Shown: positions 44,425 to 53,775, counted from the first letter of the stretch. The stretch is 64,000 bases of DNA from Saccharothrix luteola (GCF_020859565.1 NZ_JAJHUO010000006.1:62001-126000), one strand, 5' to 3'. The notes: a model not told the origin generated them from the sequence alone. A program made the numbers and translations.

Positions 44425-45387
44425 GTGAAGTTGCTCGTCACGGGCGGTGCCGGGTACGTGGGCAGCGTCTGCGCGGCCAGGTTGGTGGAGTCCGGGCACG
44501 AGGTGGTCGTGCTGGACGACCTGTCCACCGGGCACGCGGACGCGGCGCCGGACGGCGTGCGGCTGGTCGAGGCGGGCATCGACGACGCGATCGGTGACCT
44601 GCTCGCCGAGGGTTTCGACGGTGTGCTGCACTTCGCCGCCAAGTCGCTGGTCGGCGAGTCCATGCTGGACCCGGCGAAGTACTGGCAGGGCAACGTGGTG
44701 ACGTCGCTGCGGCTGCTGGACGCGATGCGCGAGCACGGCACGCCCCGGCTGGTGTTCTCCTCCACGGCCGCGACCTACGGCGAGCCGGAGCAGGTGCCGA
44801 TCGCGGAGACCGCGCCGACGCGTCCCACCAACACCTACGGCGCGACGAAGCTCGCGATCGACCACGCGATCACCTCCTACGCCGCCGCGCACGGCCTGGC
44901 CGCCGTGTCGCTGCGCTACTTCAACGTCGCGGGCGCGTACGGGCGGTTCGGCGAGCGGCACGGCGTGGAGACGCACCTGATCCCGATCGTGCTCCAGGTC
45001 GCGTCCGGCCGCCGTGAGCGGGTGCAGGTCTACGGCGACGACTGGCCCACCGACGACGGCACGTGCGTGCGCGACTACATCCACGTCGTGGACCTGGCCG
45101 ACGCGCACCTGCGGGCGTTGGAGCACGCGGCGGCGGGCGAGCACCGCATCTACAACCTGGGCAACGGGTTGGGCTTCTCGGTCAAGCAGGTCATCGACGC
45201 CTGCCGCGAGGTGACGGGCCACCCGATCCCCGCCGACGTGGCGCCGCGCCGGGCGGGTGACCCGGCGGTGCTCGTGGCCTCCAGCGAGAAGGCCCGCACC
45301 GAGCTGGGCTGGAAGCCCGAACGGGTGGACCTGGCCGGCATCGTGCGCGACGCGTGGGACTTCACCCGGTCACAACAGGGGGCGTGA
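44425..45387 (+). CDS. galE: UDP-glucose 4-epimerase
   Basis: The 320-residue product is an extended short-chain dehydrogenase. The NAD loop is [16 protein letters not shown], the catalytic Ser/Tyr/Lys are in FSSTAATYG and NTYGATKLA, and the RYFNVAGA and GDGT...VRDYIHV-type motifs specific to GalE are present. It interconverts UDP-galactose and UDP-glucose. The stop shares bases with the start of the next gene (TGATG). Confidence 0.92.
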   Translation: MKLLVTGGAGYVGSVCAARLVESGHEVVVLDDLSTGHADAAPDGVRLVEAGIDDAIGDLLAEGFDGVLHFAAKSLVGESMLDPAKYWQGNVVTSLRLLDAMREHGTPRLVFSSTAATYGEPEQVPIAETAPTRPTNTYGATKLAIDHAITSYAAAHGLAAVSLRYFNVAGAYGRFGERHGVETHLIPIVLQVASGRRERVQVYGDDWPTDDGTCVRDYIHVVDLADAHLRALEHAAAGEHRIYNLGNGLGFSVKQVIDACREVTGHPIPADVAPRRAGDPAVLVASSEKARTELGWKPERVDLAGIVRDAWDFTRSQQGA

Positions 45388-47438
45388 TGGCAGGCAAGAT
45401 CACCGAGGCCGGGTTCGGAGACCTGACCTCGTTCACGGAGATGCCGCGGCTCTCCTCGCTCGCGCTGTCACCGGACGGCACGCGGCTGGTCACCGTGGTG
45501 GCGACGCTCTCGGCGGACGGCAAGGCGTGGCAGGGCTCGCTGTGGGAGGTCGATCCGGCCGGTGAGCGTCCCGCGCGGCGGTTGACCCGCGGCGCGAAGG
45601 GCGAGTCGGCGCCTGCGTTCACGCCGGACGGCACGCTGCTGTTCCTCTCGGCGCGGCCCGACCAGGAGGCCAAGCCGGCCGACCGCGACAAGAAGGACAA
45701 GGCGGCGCTGTGGCTGCTGCCGCCCGTCGGCGAGGCGCGCGAGCTGTACCGCCCGGCCGGCGGGGTGTCGGAGTTCGCGGTGGCGCGGGAGGCGGGCACC
45801 GTGCTGCTCACGGCCGGCGCGCACCCGACCGTGGACTTCGGCGAGCAGGACGAGCAGCACCGCAAGGCCCGCGAGGACGCCGGGGTGACCGCGATCCTGC
45901 ACGAGTCGTACCCGGTGCGGTACTGGGACTCCGACCTCGGGCCGAGCTTCCCCCGGCTGCTGGCGACCACGTCGCCGGTCGAGGTGGACCGCGAGCGGAT
46001 CGACCAGTCGTCGGACCTGGTGGACCTGACGCCCAACGCCGCGGCGCGGCTGGACGACTCGCCCGCGATCAGCCCGGACGGCCGGTGGGTCGTGCGCACC
46101 GAGGGCGTCGCGGTGAGCGCGTCGTACGGCAAGCGGGTGCGGCTGCGGCTGACGTCGACCGACGGTGCGGTCGACCGGGTGCTGGCCGACGTCGACGGGC
46201 ACTCGTTCCTGCAGCCGGTGTTCCTGCCGGACTCGTCGGGCGTGATCGCGGTGCGCGCGCTCGACTCCACGGCGGACCGCCCGTGGACGAACACGCTGGT
46301 GCGCATCGACCTGGAGTCGGGGTCGGTCGAGGAATTGGCGGCGGACTTCGCCGAGGAGCCCGACCACCCGGTCGTGAGCCCGACCGGTGACGCGGTGTAC
46401 TTCATCAGCAGCCACCGGGGTCACCAGCCGATCTGGAAGCTGGACCTGGCGTCCGGCTCGGTGGTGAAGCTGACCGCGTCCGGTGCTTACACCGATGTGC
46501 GGGTCAGTCCCGACGGTGCGTCGGTGTACGCGTTGCGCAGCGCGTGGGACCACCCGCCGCAGCCCGTGCGGCTGTCCGCGTCCGGTGTGGACCAGGTGGC
46601 CGTGCCGCTGCCCGCGCCCGGTGCGGTGGAGTCGGTGCCGGGGACGTTGACCGAGGTCGAGACGGTGGTCGAGGACGGCCGGACCGTGCGGGCTTGGCTG
46701 GTGCTGCCTCGTGGCGCGTCGGCGTCGCAGCCGGCGCCGTTGCTGCTGTGGGTGCACGGCGGTCCGGTGATGAGCTGGAGCGGGTGGAGCTGGCGCTGGA
46801 ACCCGTGGTTGATGGCGGCGCGGGGCTACGCGGTGCTGCTGCCGGACCCGGCGCTGTCGACCGGGTACGGGCACGACTTCGTGCGCGCCGGGTGGGCTTC
46901 GTGGGGCGACAAGCCGTACACGGACTTGATGGCGATCACCGACGTGGCGGTGCGGCGGGACGACGTCGACGACTCGCGGACGGCCGCCATGGGTGGGTCC
47001 TTCGGCGGCTACATGGCGAACTGGATCGCCACGCAGACCGACCGGTTCAAGGCGATCGTGACGCACGCGTCGTTGTGGCACTTGGACGCGTTCACCGGGA
47101 CCACCGACGACTCGTACTACTGGATCCGCGAGATGGGCGACCCGCTGCGGCAGCAGGACACCGTGCGGGCGAACTCGCCGCACCTGCGGGTGGCGGACGT
47201 CAAGACACCGGTGCTGGTGATCCACGGCGACAAGGACTACCGGGTGCCGATCGGCGAGGGGCAACGGCTGTACTTCGACCTCGTGCGGCACGGTGTGCCG
47301 GCGAAGTTCCTGTACTTCCCGAGCGAGAACCACTGGATCCTGACGCCCGGCAACGCCAAGGTCTGGTACGAGACGGTCTTCGCGTTCTTGGCGGAGCACG
47401 TGCTCGGCGAGCCTTGGGAACGGCCGGAACTCGTCTAG
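45387..47438 (+). CDS. S9-family prolyl oligopeptidase-like peptidase
   Basis: The 683-residue product has an N-terminal beta-propeller of about 400 residues with repeated WD40-like segments (ISPDGRWVV, VSPTGDAVYFISS). An alpha/beta hydrolase domain follows, with nucleophile Ser in MGGSFGGYMANW, Asp in IHGDKDYRVP and His in SENHWIL. There is no signal peptide, so it is cytoplasmic and acts on short peptides or acyl-aminoacyl peptides. It is the last gene of the ideR-galK-galE unit. Confidence 0.9.
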   Translation: MAGKITEAGFGDLTSFTEMPRLSSLALSPDGTRLVTVVATLSADGKAWQGSLWEVDPAGERPARRLTRGAKGESAPAFTPDGTLLFLSARPDQEAKPADRDKKDKAALWLLPPVGEARELYRPAGGVSEFAVAREAGTVLLTAGAHPTVDFGEQDEQHRKAREDAGVTAILHESYPVRYWDSDLGPSFPRLLATTSPVEVDRERIDQSSDLVDLTPNAAARLDDSPAISPDGRWVVRTEGVAVSASYGKRVRLRLTSTDGAVDRVLADVDGHSFLQPVFLPDSSGVIAVRALDSTADRPWTNTLVRIDLESGSVEELAADFAEEPDHPVVSPTGDAVYFISSHRGHQPIWKLDLASGSVVKLTASGAYTDVRVSPDGASVYALRSAWDHPPQPVRLSASGVDQVAVPLPAPGAVESVPGTLTEVETVVEDGRTVRAWLVLPRGASASQPAPLLLWVHGGPVMSWSGWSWRWNPWLMAARGYAVLLPDPALSTGYGHDFVRAGWASWGDKPYTDLMAITDVAVRRDDVDDSRTAAMGGSFGGYMANWIATQTDRFKAIVTHASLWHLDAFTGTTDDSYYWIREMGDPLRQQDTVRANSPHLRVADVKTPVLVIHGDKDYRVPIGEGQRLYFDLVRHGVPAKFLYFPSENHWILTPGNAKVWYETVFAFLAEHVLGEPWERPELV

Positions 47439-47737
47439 GCGGTCAGCGGGCAGGTCCCCGGTGCGCGCGGGCACCGGCCGGGGTCCGCGGACGGCTCCGG
47501 TGCCTGTGGTTTCGCGGCTGGCTCCGGTGCGGGTGGTCCTCCGCAGCCGGGTTCCGCGGACGGCTGCAGTGCGCGCAGGTCCGCGGCCGGCCCGAGGTGG
47601 GTCCGTGGAGGCACGGGAGCGGTGGCGCGGCTTGGCCGCGTGGTGCGCCGAACCCGCCGGCACCCACCCGGCCGCGCGTCACAGCTCGCAGTCACGTTTA
47701 TCCAGGCACAACGCCGGCGAAGAGAGCACCTCCTCCC
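47439..47737. other. Intergenic stretch of GC-rich, internally repetitive DNA
   Basis: No gene is supported. Copies of a 20-40-bp motif (TCCGCGGACGGCT at about 47495 and again at about 47550, with GGTCCGCGG and CGGCTCCGGTG variants) recur between 47450 and 47610, giving Pro/Ala/Glu-rich peptides on the minus strand. It resembles a small decayed minisatellite. The end serves as leader for trmO. Confidence 0.45.
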
Positions 47738-48205
47738 ATGCAGAGCTTCGAAATCACCCCGATCGGCACGGTCCGCAACGACCGGACGGACGTTCAGCAC
47801 ACGGACAACTGGGGCGCCGTCCGCAGCACGATCACCGTCGACGAGCGCTTCGGCGAGGCGTGCCTCCAAGGGTTGGAGGGCTTCTCCCACGTGGAGGTGC
47901 TCTTCGTCTTCGACCAGTTCCCGGAGAGCGACGACTTCCGCGAACCCCGCCCCTACCGCGGGCGCCCGGACCTCCCGCCCGTCGGTGTCTTCGCGGGCCG
48001 CGGGCCGCGCAGGCCGAACCGCATCGGGGTGACGTGCTGCGCCATCGAGTCCGTGCGCGGCCGTGAGCTGACGGTGGTCGGGCTCGACGCGGTCTCCGGC
48101 ACCCCGGTCATCGACCTGAAGCCGACGATGGTGGAGTTCCTCCCGGCGGACGTCGAGCAGCCGGACTGGGTCAGCCACCTGATGGCGGAGTACTTCCAGC
48201 CGTGA
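47738..48205 (+). CDS. trmO: tRNA (N6-threonylcarbamoyladenosine-37-N6) methyltransferase, TrmO family
   Basis: The 155-residue product belongs to the VirR/TsaA (YaeB) family: ITPIGTVRNDRTD at the start, SHVEVLFVFDQFPE, the SAM-binding GVFAGRGPRRPNRIGVTCC and DLKPTMVEF near the end. TrmO methylates t6A37 in certain tRNAs. It stands alone between two repetitive intergenic regions. Confidence 0.85.
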   Translation: MQSFEITPIGTVRNDRTDVQHTDNWGAVRSTITVDERFGEACLQGLEGFSHVEVLFVFDQFPESDDFREPRPYRGRPDLPPVGVFAGRGPRRPNRIGVTCCAIESVRGRELTVVGLDAVSGTPVIDLKPTMVEFLPADVEQPDWVSHLMAEYFQP

Positions 48206-48300
48206 ATGGCCCGCGGCTCTCCTGTGTCGTGGTTGCGGTTCGTCTCCTTGATCCTCCTTTTCCTCCGAGTCTGCGGGCTTTGCAGGCGGGCTGACCGGGG

Positions 48301-49050
48301 ATTCGGTCAGCAGTTCGGTGCGTTCGACGCCAGCGGCGGTGCGGGCGCGGCGCGCGGGGCCGGCCGGCCAGTCCGGACCCGGCTCCACAACGACCCGCCA
48401 CCAGGGCCGAACCGCGCAAGACCAACGCGTGCGTGGCCGACCAGCCGGCACCAGCGGCGATGCGGGCGCGCCGCGTCCGGCACGCGGACCGGACCCGGTT
48501 CCGCAACGACCCACCACCAAAGCCGAGGTGTGCGAGACCAACACGTAGCCGAACAAGCAGCCAGTGTGCCGGTGCGGCGCGCCGGGCACGCCGACCGGAC
48601 CCGGCTCCACAACGACCCACCACCAGGCCCGAACCACGCAAGACCAACACGCGCCCAGCCGATCAGCCGGCACCAGCGGTTGTGCGCACGCGCCGCGCCG
48701 GGCAGGCCGACCAGGCCCCGTTCTGGATCCGCGACGACCCGCCACCAAGGCAGAGGCGCACGAGACCAACACGTAGCCGAACAAGCAGCCAGTGTGCCGG
48801 TGCGGCGCGCCGGGCACGCCGACCGGACCCGGCTCCACAACGACCCACCACCAGGCTCGAACCACGCAAGACCAACGCGTGCGTGGCCGAGCAGCCGGCG
48901 CCAGCGGCGATGTGGGCGCGCTGCGTCCGGCACGCGGACCGGACCCGGCTCCACAACGGCCCACGACCAAGGCCGAGGTGTGCAAGACCAGCGCGTGGCT
49001 GGCCGAGTTGCCGGTGCCGGTGCGGGTGGTAGCCGAGGCGGTGGTGGCGG
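48301..49050. repeat. Intergenic minisatellite of 106-122-bp units with higher-order pattern
   Basis: Imperfect tandem units begin at the marker AGACCA at 48419, 48535, 48641, 48763, 48869 and 48985, giving lengths of 116, 106, 122, 106 and 116 bp, with further degenerate half-units at both ends. The units at 48535 and 48763 are almost identical over 106 bp (CAGGCCCG against CAGGCTCG is the visible difference). Units 48419 and 48869 also pair. Common sequence includes GGACCCGGCTCCACAACGAC and CCACCACCA. Long open frames on the minus strand are Arg/Gly/Trp-rich, differ from coding neighbours, and have no start or ribosome site. No gene lies in 48206-49104. Confidence 0.85.
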
Positions 49051-49104
49051 TGGCGGGCCCGTGCCGGGCGGCCGGTCGTGAGGGGTTGTCGGTGGCAGGG
49101 TTGG

Positions 49105-50154
49105 TCAGGTGGGGCGGGGCCGGGGCTCGGTCAGGTTGGTGGGTGGGGTGGCCCAGTCGGTGGCGGCCACTCGTTCGGCCAGGTGGCGGATTTGGGTTGG
49201 GGGGAGGCCTCCGTTCAGGGCCGCGCGGAGCAGTTCGGTCAGGCGGTGGTCGGGGTTGGCTTCTTCGGCGCGGTCCAGGGCGAGAAGGGCCAGGGTGCCG
49301 TTGCCCCTGATGTAGGCCGAGAAGGCCAGGAGGGTGGCCGCTTCCGCCCGTTCCGGGGCGGGGCTCGCCCTGGTCAGCTCGGTCCACAGGGCTTCGGCGC
49401 TCCCGGCGTGCTCGCCGACGCAGTAGGCCAGGCTCGCGTCCCTCGTCAGCGGGTTCGACAGGGCGTGGGCGAGGTCGGCCACCTCTTCATCGGTCAACAG
49501 GCGTTTGCGGGTGGCCGCGCGCAGCACCTCGGCGTGGATCAGCTCGCGGTCGCGGCGGGGCACCGTCTCGTCGTCCGGTGGCGGGTGGTCGGCGGCCAGG
49601 CGGTTGAGGAGGGTGGATCGGCGGGACAGGGCGTCCGGTGGGTCGGGGGTCAGGACGTCGCCCATCGCCTCACGACTGGCGTAGGTGACGTGGCCCTCCG
49701 CCGCCGACGCCGCGGCGAACGCCGTGCTCGACGGGTCCGGCACGGTGCCCGAGGTGCCCACGTCGTGGTAGTCGAACCAGCGCTCGCCCTTCGCCGTCGC
49801 ACGCGTCCACACGGCGAGCAGGAGCGGGACGTCGGCGGCGTGGAGGGCGTCGTCCAGCTCGTCCACCACCGCGTCGTGCGGCAGGTCCTCGGGCGGGTCG
49901 CCCGAACCGCCGCCGATCACGACGACCACCGCGTCGTCGCCCCGGCACCCGGCCAGCGGCGCGGTGAGCCGCTCGGCCACGCGGCGCGGCACGCCGGACG
50001 ACGGCAGGTCGGCGCGCAAGGTCATGGTCACGTCGTGGTCGCGCACCACCAGGACGACGACCGAGTCGGACGGGTGGAAGCCCAGCAGGTGCGGCACGGC
50101 GGCGATCAGGTCGCCCGGGTCGCGCAGTCGGGTCGGGGGCAGCGGCTTCGTCAT
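49105..50154 (-). CDS. DUF4192-family protein
   Basis: The product has 349 residues from ATG 50154. The N-terminus LRDPGDLIAAVPHLLGFHPS, followed by DSVVVLVVRD, is the DUF4192 signature of actinobacteria. The C-terminal part is helical (TLLAFSAYIRGNGTLALLAL). No function is established. The 5' half is overlapped in another frame of the same strand by the run-on of the upstream M23 gene. Confidence 0.85.
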   Translation of the reverse strand: MTKPLPPTRLRDPGDLIAAVPHLLGFHPSDSVVVLVVRDHDVTMTLRADLPSSGVPRRVAERLTAPLAGCRGDDAVVVVIGGGSGDPPEDLPHDAVVDELDDALHAADVPLLLAVWTRATAKGERWFDYHDVGTSGTVPDPSSTAFAAASAAEGHVTYASREAMGDVLTPDPPDALSRRSTLLNRLAADHPPPDDETVPRRDRELIHAEVLRAATRKRLLTDEEVADLAHALSNPLTRDASLAYCVGEHAGSAEALWTELTRASPAPERAEAATLLAFSAYIRGNGTLALLALDRAEEANPDHRLTELLRAALNGGLPPTQIRHLAERVAATDWATPPTNLTEPRPRPT

Positions 50155-51034
50155 GGGTCCGACCCTGGCCGAGGAGGGCGCGGGTGGCCGGCGGCGATCG
50201 TCGAACTGTGGACAACTCGCGGAAGGCCGCTCCCACCCAACAGGGAGCCGCCCCGCCCCCAGAGGGAACAAACCACCACCGTGCTACCAGACCGTCCGAA
50301 CCTGTGTACACGTAGGCATCGGAGATGTAACCGGACCCGATCTTGTCCCACAGGTTGGTGGTGCCGTACTTGCCGGTGATCGTCTCGCCCTGCGCCTGGC
50401 AGCTGATCGTCACCGTCGCGCCGTTCGCGACCGAGCCGACGGCCGCGTACTGGGTGCCGGGACCGGACCTGATGGTCACCGACGCGCCGCTGTCGGTGCC
50501 GACCGTGCCGGTCACCCCGCTGGTGCCGCACGAGTTGCGGCTGGTGTAGCTGCGCGTGCCCCAGTAGTAGATCTGCGTCCCGTTGAACTTGATCTTCTGG
50601 TCGACGCCGTTGAGCCTCTGCTCGTAGTGCAGGTGCGGCCCGGTCGACCCGCCGGTCGTGCCCACGCTGCCGATCCGCTGGCCGATCCGCACGGACTGCC
50701 CGACGGACACGCTCTGCGCGGACAGGTGCGCGTACCGGGTGCGCCAGCCACCGCCGTGGTCGATCTCGACCCACCGCCCGTAGCTCGTGCTGCCCTCGTT
50801 CGCGACCCTCGTGACGCTGCCCGCCGCCGACGCGACGACCGGGTCGCCGTCGTCGTTCGCCCGGTTGAAGTCGACCGAGTTCGCGGGGCTGTGGTTGGTG
50901 CGGGTCTGGCCCTCCCACACCTGGTTGCACGGGAACGGCATCTGGAAGGTCGGCGCCGCCGCGGCCTCGCCCTGCGTGAGGACGAGGCCGATCAGCGGCG
51001 CCACCAAGGCCGTGACGAACACACGTCGGCTCAT
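49670..51034 (-). CDS. Secreted M23 metallopeptidase with SH3-like domain, stop codon displaced
   Basis: ATG 51034 follows AAGGAGG by 7 nt. A signal peptide ends near APTFQMPFPC. The M23 catalytic domain has the zinc ligands in NHSPANSVDFNR (His, Asp) and GPHLHYEQR (HxH). A bacterial SH3-like domain follows (SGASVTIRSGPGTQYAAVGS to ISDAYVYTGSD). Homologues normally end at about this point, near base 50290. Here the frame stays open for another ~205 codons of unstructured Arg/Ala/Gly-rich sequence and overlaps DUF4192 by 485 nt in a different frame. I infer a 3' lesion (frameshift or lost stop). The true protein end is uncertain; the enzyme would cleave peptidoglycan cross-bridges. Confidence 0.65.
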   Translation of the reverse strand: MSRRVFVTALVAPLIGLVLTQGEAAAAPTFQMPFPCNQVWEGQTRTNHSPANSVDFNRANDDGDPVVASAAGSVTRVANEGSTSYGRWVEIDHGGGWRTRYAHLSAQSVSVGQSVRIGQRIGSVGTTGGSTGPHLHYEQRLNGVDQKIKFNGTQIYYWGTRSYTSRNSCGTSGVTGTVGTDSGASVTIRSGPGTQYAAVGSVANGATVTISCQAQGETITGKYGTTNLWDKIGSGYISDAYVYTGSDGLVARWWFVPSGGGAAPCWVGAAFRELSTVRRSPPATRALLGQGRTHDEAAAPDPTARPGRPDRRRAAPAGLPPVRLGRRPGGARPRRDHDLARRPAVVRRAAPRGRAAHRAAGRVPGRRRGGRRDRRRFGRPARGPAARRGGGRAGRRPPRRRRPAPARRVDACDGEGRALVRLPRRGHLGHRAGPVEHGVRRGVGGGGPRHLRQS

Positions 51035-51087
51035 CTGCCACCTCCTTGACGACTAAGGGTGATCATCCGACCACGCCCGACCGTCTA

Positions 51088-51139
51088 AGTGGAAGACTTA
51101 CCATGTGTTGAGTTGGTGAATTAGTTCCTAACCAACCGA
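51088..51139 (-). repeat. Upstream block 1 of the duplicated M23 genes
   Basis: On the plus strand AGTGGAAGACTT (51088-51099) and GTGAATTA followed by CTAACCAACCGA (51116-51139) match the block at 51729-51780 in sequence and in distance to the ATG (82 against 81 bp). It probably contains the promoter of the SH3-bearing M23 gene. Confidence 0.65.
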
Positions 51140-51163
51140 ACGGAGCAGCAACAAATCGCCCAC

Positions 51164-51676
51164 TCAGCAGTTGCGGCTGGTGTAGTTGCGCGTGCCCCAG
51201 TAGAGGATCTGCGAGCCGTTGAACACGATCCTCTGCGCCACGCCGTCGAGCCGCTGCTCGAAGTGCAGGTGCGGCCCGGTCGACCCGCCGGTCGTGCCGA
51301 CGTCGCCGATGCGCTGCCCCCGCGAGACGGTCTGGCCGACGCTCACCCGCTGCACGGACAGGTGCGCGTACCGGGTGCGCCACCCACCGCCGTGACCGAT
51401 CTCGATCCACCGGCCGTAGCTGGTGCCGCCCTCGTTCTCCACCCGCGTCACCGTGCCCGCCGCCGACGCCACCACGGGATCGCCGACATCGTCGGTGCGA
51501 TTGAAGTCCACGGCGTTGGCCGGGCTGTGGCTGGTCCGGGTCTGACCCGACCAGACCTGGTTGCACGGGAACGGCATCTGGAACCCGGGCGCCGCGGCGG
51601 CCTCGCCCTGCGTGAGGACGAGGCCGACCAGCGGCGCCACCAGTGCCGTGGCCCAAGCGCGCCGGGTTCGGCTCAT
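51164..51676 (-). CDS. Secreted M23 metallopeptidase, catalytic domain only
   Basis: The product has 170 residues from ATG 51676, again with AAGGAGG upstream. A signal peptide (ATALVAPLVGLVLTQGEAAA) is followed by a catalytic domain nearly identical to the neighbour's: PFPCNQVWSGQTRTSHSPAN, HLHFEQR. It ends at YTSRNC exactly where the neighbour continues into its SH3 domain (YTSRNSC). The two genes are a tandem duplication that includes upstream DNA. It acts as a peptidoglycan endopeptidase. Confidence 0.88.
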   Translation of the reverse strand: MSRTRRAWATALVAPLVGLVLTQGEAAAAPGFQMPFPCNQVWSGQTRTSHSPANAVDFNRTDDVGDPVVASAAGTVTRVENEGGTSYGRWIEIGHGGGWRTRYAHLSVQRVSVGQTVSRGQRIGDVGTTGGSTGPHLHFEQRLDGVAQRIVFNGSQILYWGTRNYTSRNC

Positions 51677-51728
51677 CTGCCACCTCCTTGACGACTGTGG
51701 CGCCGATCCGACCACAGCCGCACCCGTT

Positions 51729-51780
51729 AGTGGAAGACTTTCGAGATAGACGCTTCGTGAATTACTTTCTAACCAACCGA
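51729..51780 (-). repeat. Upstream block 2 of the duplicated M23 genes, overlapping the X-Pro peptidase 3' end
   Basis: AGTGGAAGACTT is at 51729-51740 and GTGAATTA with CTAACCAACCGA at 51757-51780. The last 12 bases also encode the final Ser-Val-Gly-stop of the peptidase gene, which shows that the duplicated unit began inside this neighbour. Confidence 0.65.
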
Positions 51781-53616
51781 TAGGCGCAACGCGGCGAGGC
51801 CCCCGACCACGGGGAGCTCCACGACCGTCGACGTCAGGTCGACCGACAGCCCCGCGCCCGGATCCGGCCGCAGCGTGTAGTCGTGGTCAGAAGAGATCAG
51901 CACGAACTCGACGCGGTGACCAGACGGGACCACGTAGTCGTTCGGCTCCAGCTCCACCTCGACCCGGTACTGCTTGCCCGGCTCGATCGGCTTGGTCCGC
52001 GACGGCGACACCCGGTTCTGCGGGTCGGTCCACCCGCGCGTGATCACGTGCGACGTGCCGTCCGGCGCCCGGTCCACCAGCAGCGCGGTCACGTTGGCCG
52101 CCGGCCGGTCGAACGAGATCGCCAGGTCGACCCGGGCCACGCCGGAGAACCGCAGCGGCGAGACGGTCGGCCCCGTCGTGTACGCCAGCCGGTTGCCGGA
52201 GGTGGGCAGGTCGATCAGGTCCTCGGCGAGCTTGGACGAGTCGTCGTGCAACGTCTCGACCACCGCGTTGCCGGGCACGGACGCGAACCGCAGCGCGCCC
52301 TTGGCCGTGCCGCCCGCCCACGGGTACACCCGGGCGGTCGACGTGCCGGGAGCGGGCCAGTCGGCCTCGTCCACCCACGTGGTCCTGTCCTCGCGCTGGA
52401 TCGTCGCCTTGGGCTCGCGCTCGATGCCGTTGTCGACGCCGTACAGGTAGTGGCTGAACCAGCGGTTGATCGTGCGCCGCCACTCGACCGACCGCAGCGT
52501 GTCCGGGTCGGTGTGCCCGGCCTGGTGCAGCCAGATCTTGTGCTCCACGCCCTGCCGCCGCAGCGCGTCGTACCACTGCGCGACGTGCTTGACCTTGACG
52601 TTCCAGTCGCTCAACCCGTGCACGGCCAGGACCGCGGCCCGCACCTTCGAAGCGTCCTTGACGTAGTTGCGCTCGTCCCAGAACTCGCTGTAGTCGCCGG
52701 TCACGCGGTCCTGGCGGGCCGCCAGGTCGGCGATCACGGGCTTGCAGACCTCCCGGTCCTCGCGCGTGTAGACGTACTCCGCCAGCACGTCGAGGTCCTC
52801 GCCCTGGAACGTGCCGGGCGCGACCACCGCGCCGTCGGCCCGGTAGTAGTCGTACCAGCTGGAGATGGCCGCGATGGGCACGATGGCCTCGAGGCCCTCG
52901 ACCCCGGTGGCGGCGACGGCGTTGGGCAGGGTGCCGTTGTAGGACACGCCCATCATCGCGACCTTGCCGGTGGTCCAGCCCGCCGTGACCGGCGCGCCCG
53001 CCGCGTCACGCGCGGTGGCGCGGCCGTTCAGCCAGTCGACCACGGACTTCGAGCCGACGGTCTCGTTGTGGCCGCCCGAGGTGGGGCAGCCGGACGACTT
53101 GCCGGTGCCGAGCGACTCGGCGTAGACCATGGCGAAGCCGCGGGAGACGAAGTAGTCCTCGTAGCGGCCGGACCGGATCGGGGCCGGGTTGGGCCCGACG
53201 GCGGCGGCGATGCGCTCGTCCGCCTCCGCCTTGAGCAGCGAACCGTCCCGCTTGTCGTACCCGCCGCGCCGGTTCGGCACGTACAACTCCACGTCGACGT
53301 CGTGGTTGGCCACGTCGTTGCCGCCGGAGAAGTACGGGCTGTTGAAGAACACCACCGGCACCTTCAGCCCGCGGTCGGTGGCCTTCTGGCGCACCACCTC
53401 GGTGTAGACCTCGTCGTCGTGCCCGTCGCGGTCGCTGTCGACCGGCGCGCGCACCCACACGCTCTCGCGGACCACGTCCTTCGGGTCGAAGACGGGTTGC
53501 GCCTCGCCACCGACGAACACCGGGCCTTCCGCGACGGCGCCCGCCACCGCGGGCGTCAGCCCCAGCGGCAACGTCACCAGGGCGGCGAGCACCGCGGCTC
53601 TCCGTGCACCCTTCAC
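51769..53616 (-). CDS. Secreted Xaa-Pro dipeptidyl-peptidase (CocE/NonD-type S15 family)
   Basis: The product has 615 residues from GTG 53616, with a GGGGG stretch 8 nt upstream. A signal peptide ends near AVAEG. The alpha/beta hydrolase core has the nucleophile Ser in MGVSYNGTLPNAVA, Asp in HGLSDWNVKVKH and His in HQAGHTDP, and a C-terminal jelly-roll domain (PSGHRVEFVLISSD) is present. It removes Xaa-Pro dipeptides from peptides outside the cell. It stands upstream of the M23 pair on the same strand. Confidence 0.9.
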   Translation of the reverse strand: MKGARRAAVLAALVTLPLGLTPAVAGAVAEGPVFVGGEAQPVFDPKDVVRESVWVRAPVDSDRDGHDDEVYTEVVRQKATDRGLKVPVVFFNSPYFSGGNDVANHDVDVELYVPNRRGGYDKRDGSLLKAEADERIAAAVGPNPAPIRSGRYEDYFVSRGFAMVYAESLGTGKSSGCPTSGGHNETVGSKSVVDWLNGRATARDAAGAPVTAGWTTGKVAMMGVSYNGTLPNAVAATGVEGLEAIVPIAAISSWYDYYRADGAVVAPGTFQGEDLDVLAEYVYTREDREVCKPVIADLAARQDRVTGDYSEFWDERNYVKDASKVRAAVLAVHGLSDWNVKVKHVAQWYDALRRQGVEHKIWLHQAGHTDPDTLRSVEWRRTINRWFSHYLYGVDNGIEREPKATIQREDRTTWVDEADWPAPGTSTARVYPWAGGTAKGALRFASVPGNAVVETLHDDSSKLAEDLIDLPTSGNRLAYTTGPTVSPLRFSGVARVDLAISFDRPAANVTALLVDRAPDGTSHVITRGWTDPQNRVSPSRTKPIEPGKQYRVEVELEPNDYVVPSGHRVEFVLISSDHDYTLRPDPGAGLSVDLTSTVVELPVVGGLAALRLSVG

Positions 53617-53775
53617 GACCGAACCCCCATCATGTGTAGGACAGGTTTGCGGGTGACCCTCCCCCGCGCCCCAACCCCTGTCAAGCGTTCCCAAAGTCCA
53701 CAGTGGACAGCAGTCGAAGACCCGACGAACGGCCCCTTGACCAGCGGCGGAGACCTGTGCAGACTCCCCCGGGCC

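Noticed and set aside
48419..49000. CRISPR array
   Set aside because: The whole unit repeats (106-122 bp) rather than short repeats with unique spacers, and there are no cas genes.
47435..49387. 650-codon minus-strand open frame across the minisatellite
   Set aside because: Its sequence simply mirrors the DNA repeat (Trp/Arg/Gly-rich), it runs antisense to trmO, and no ribosome site or family match is visible.
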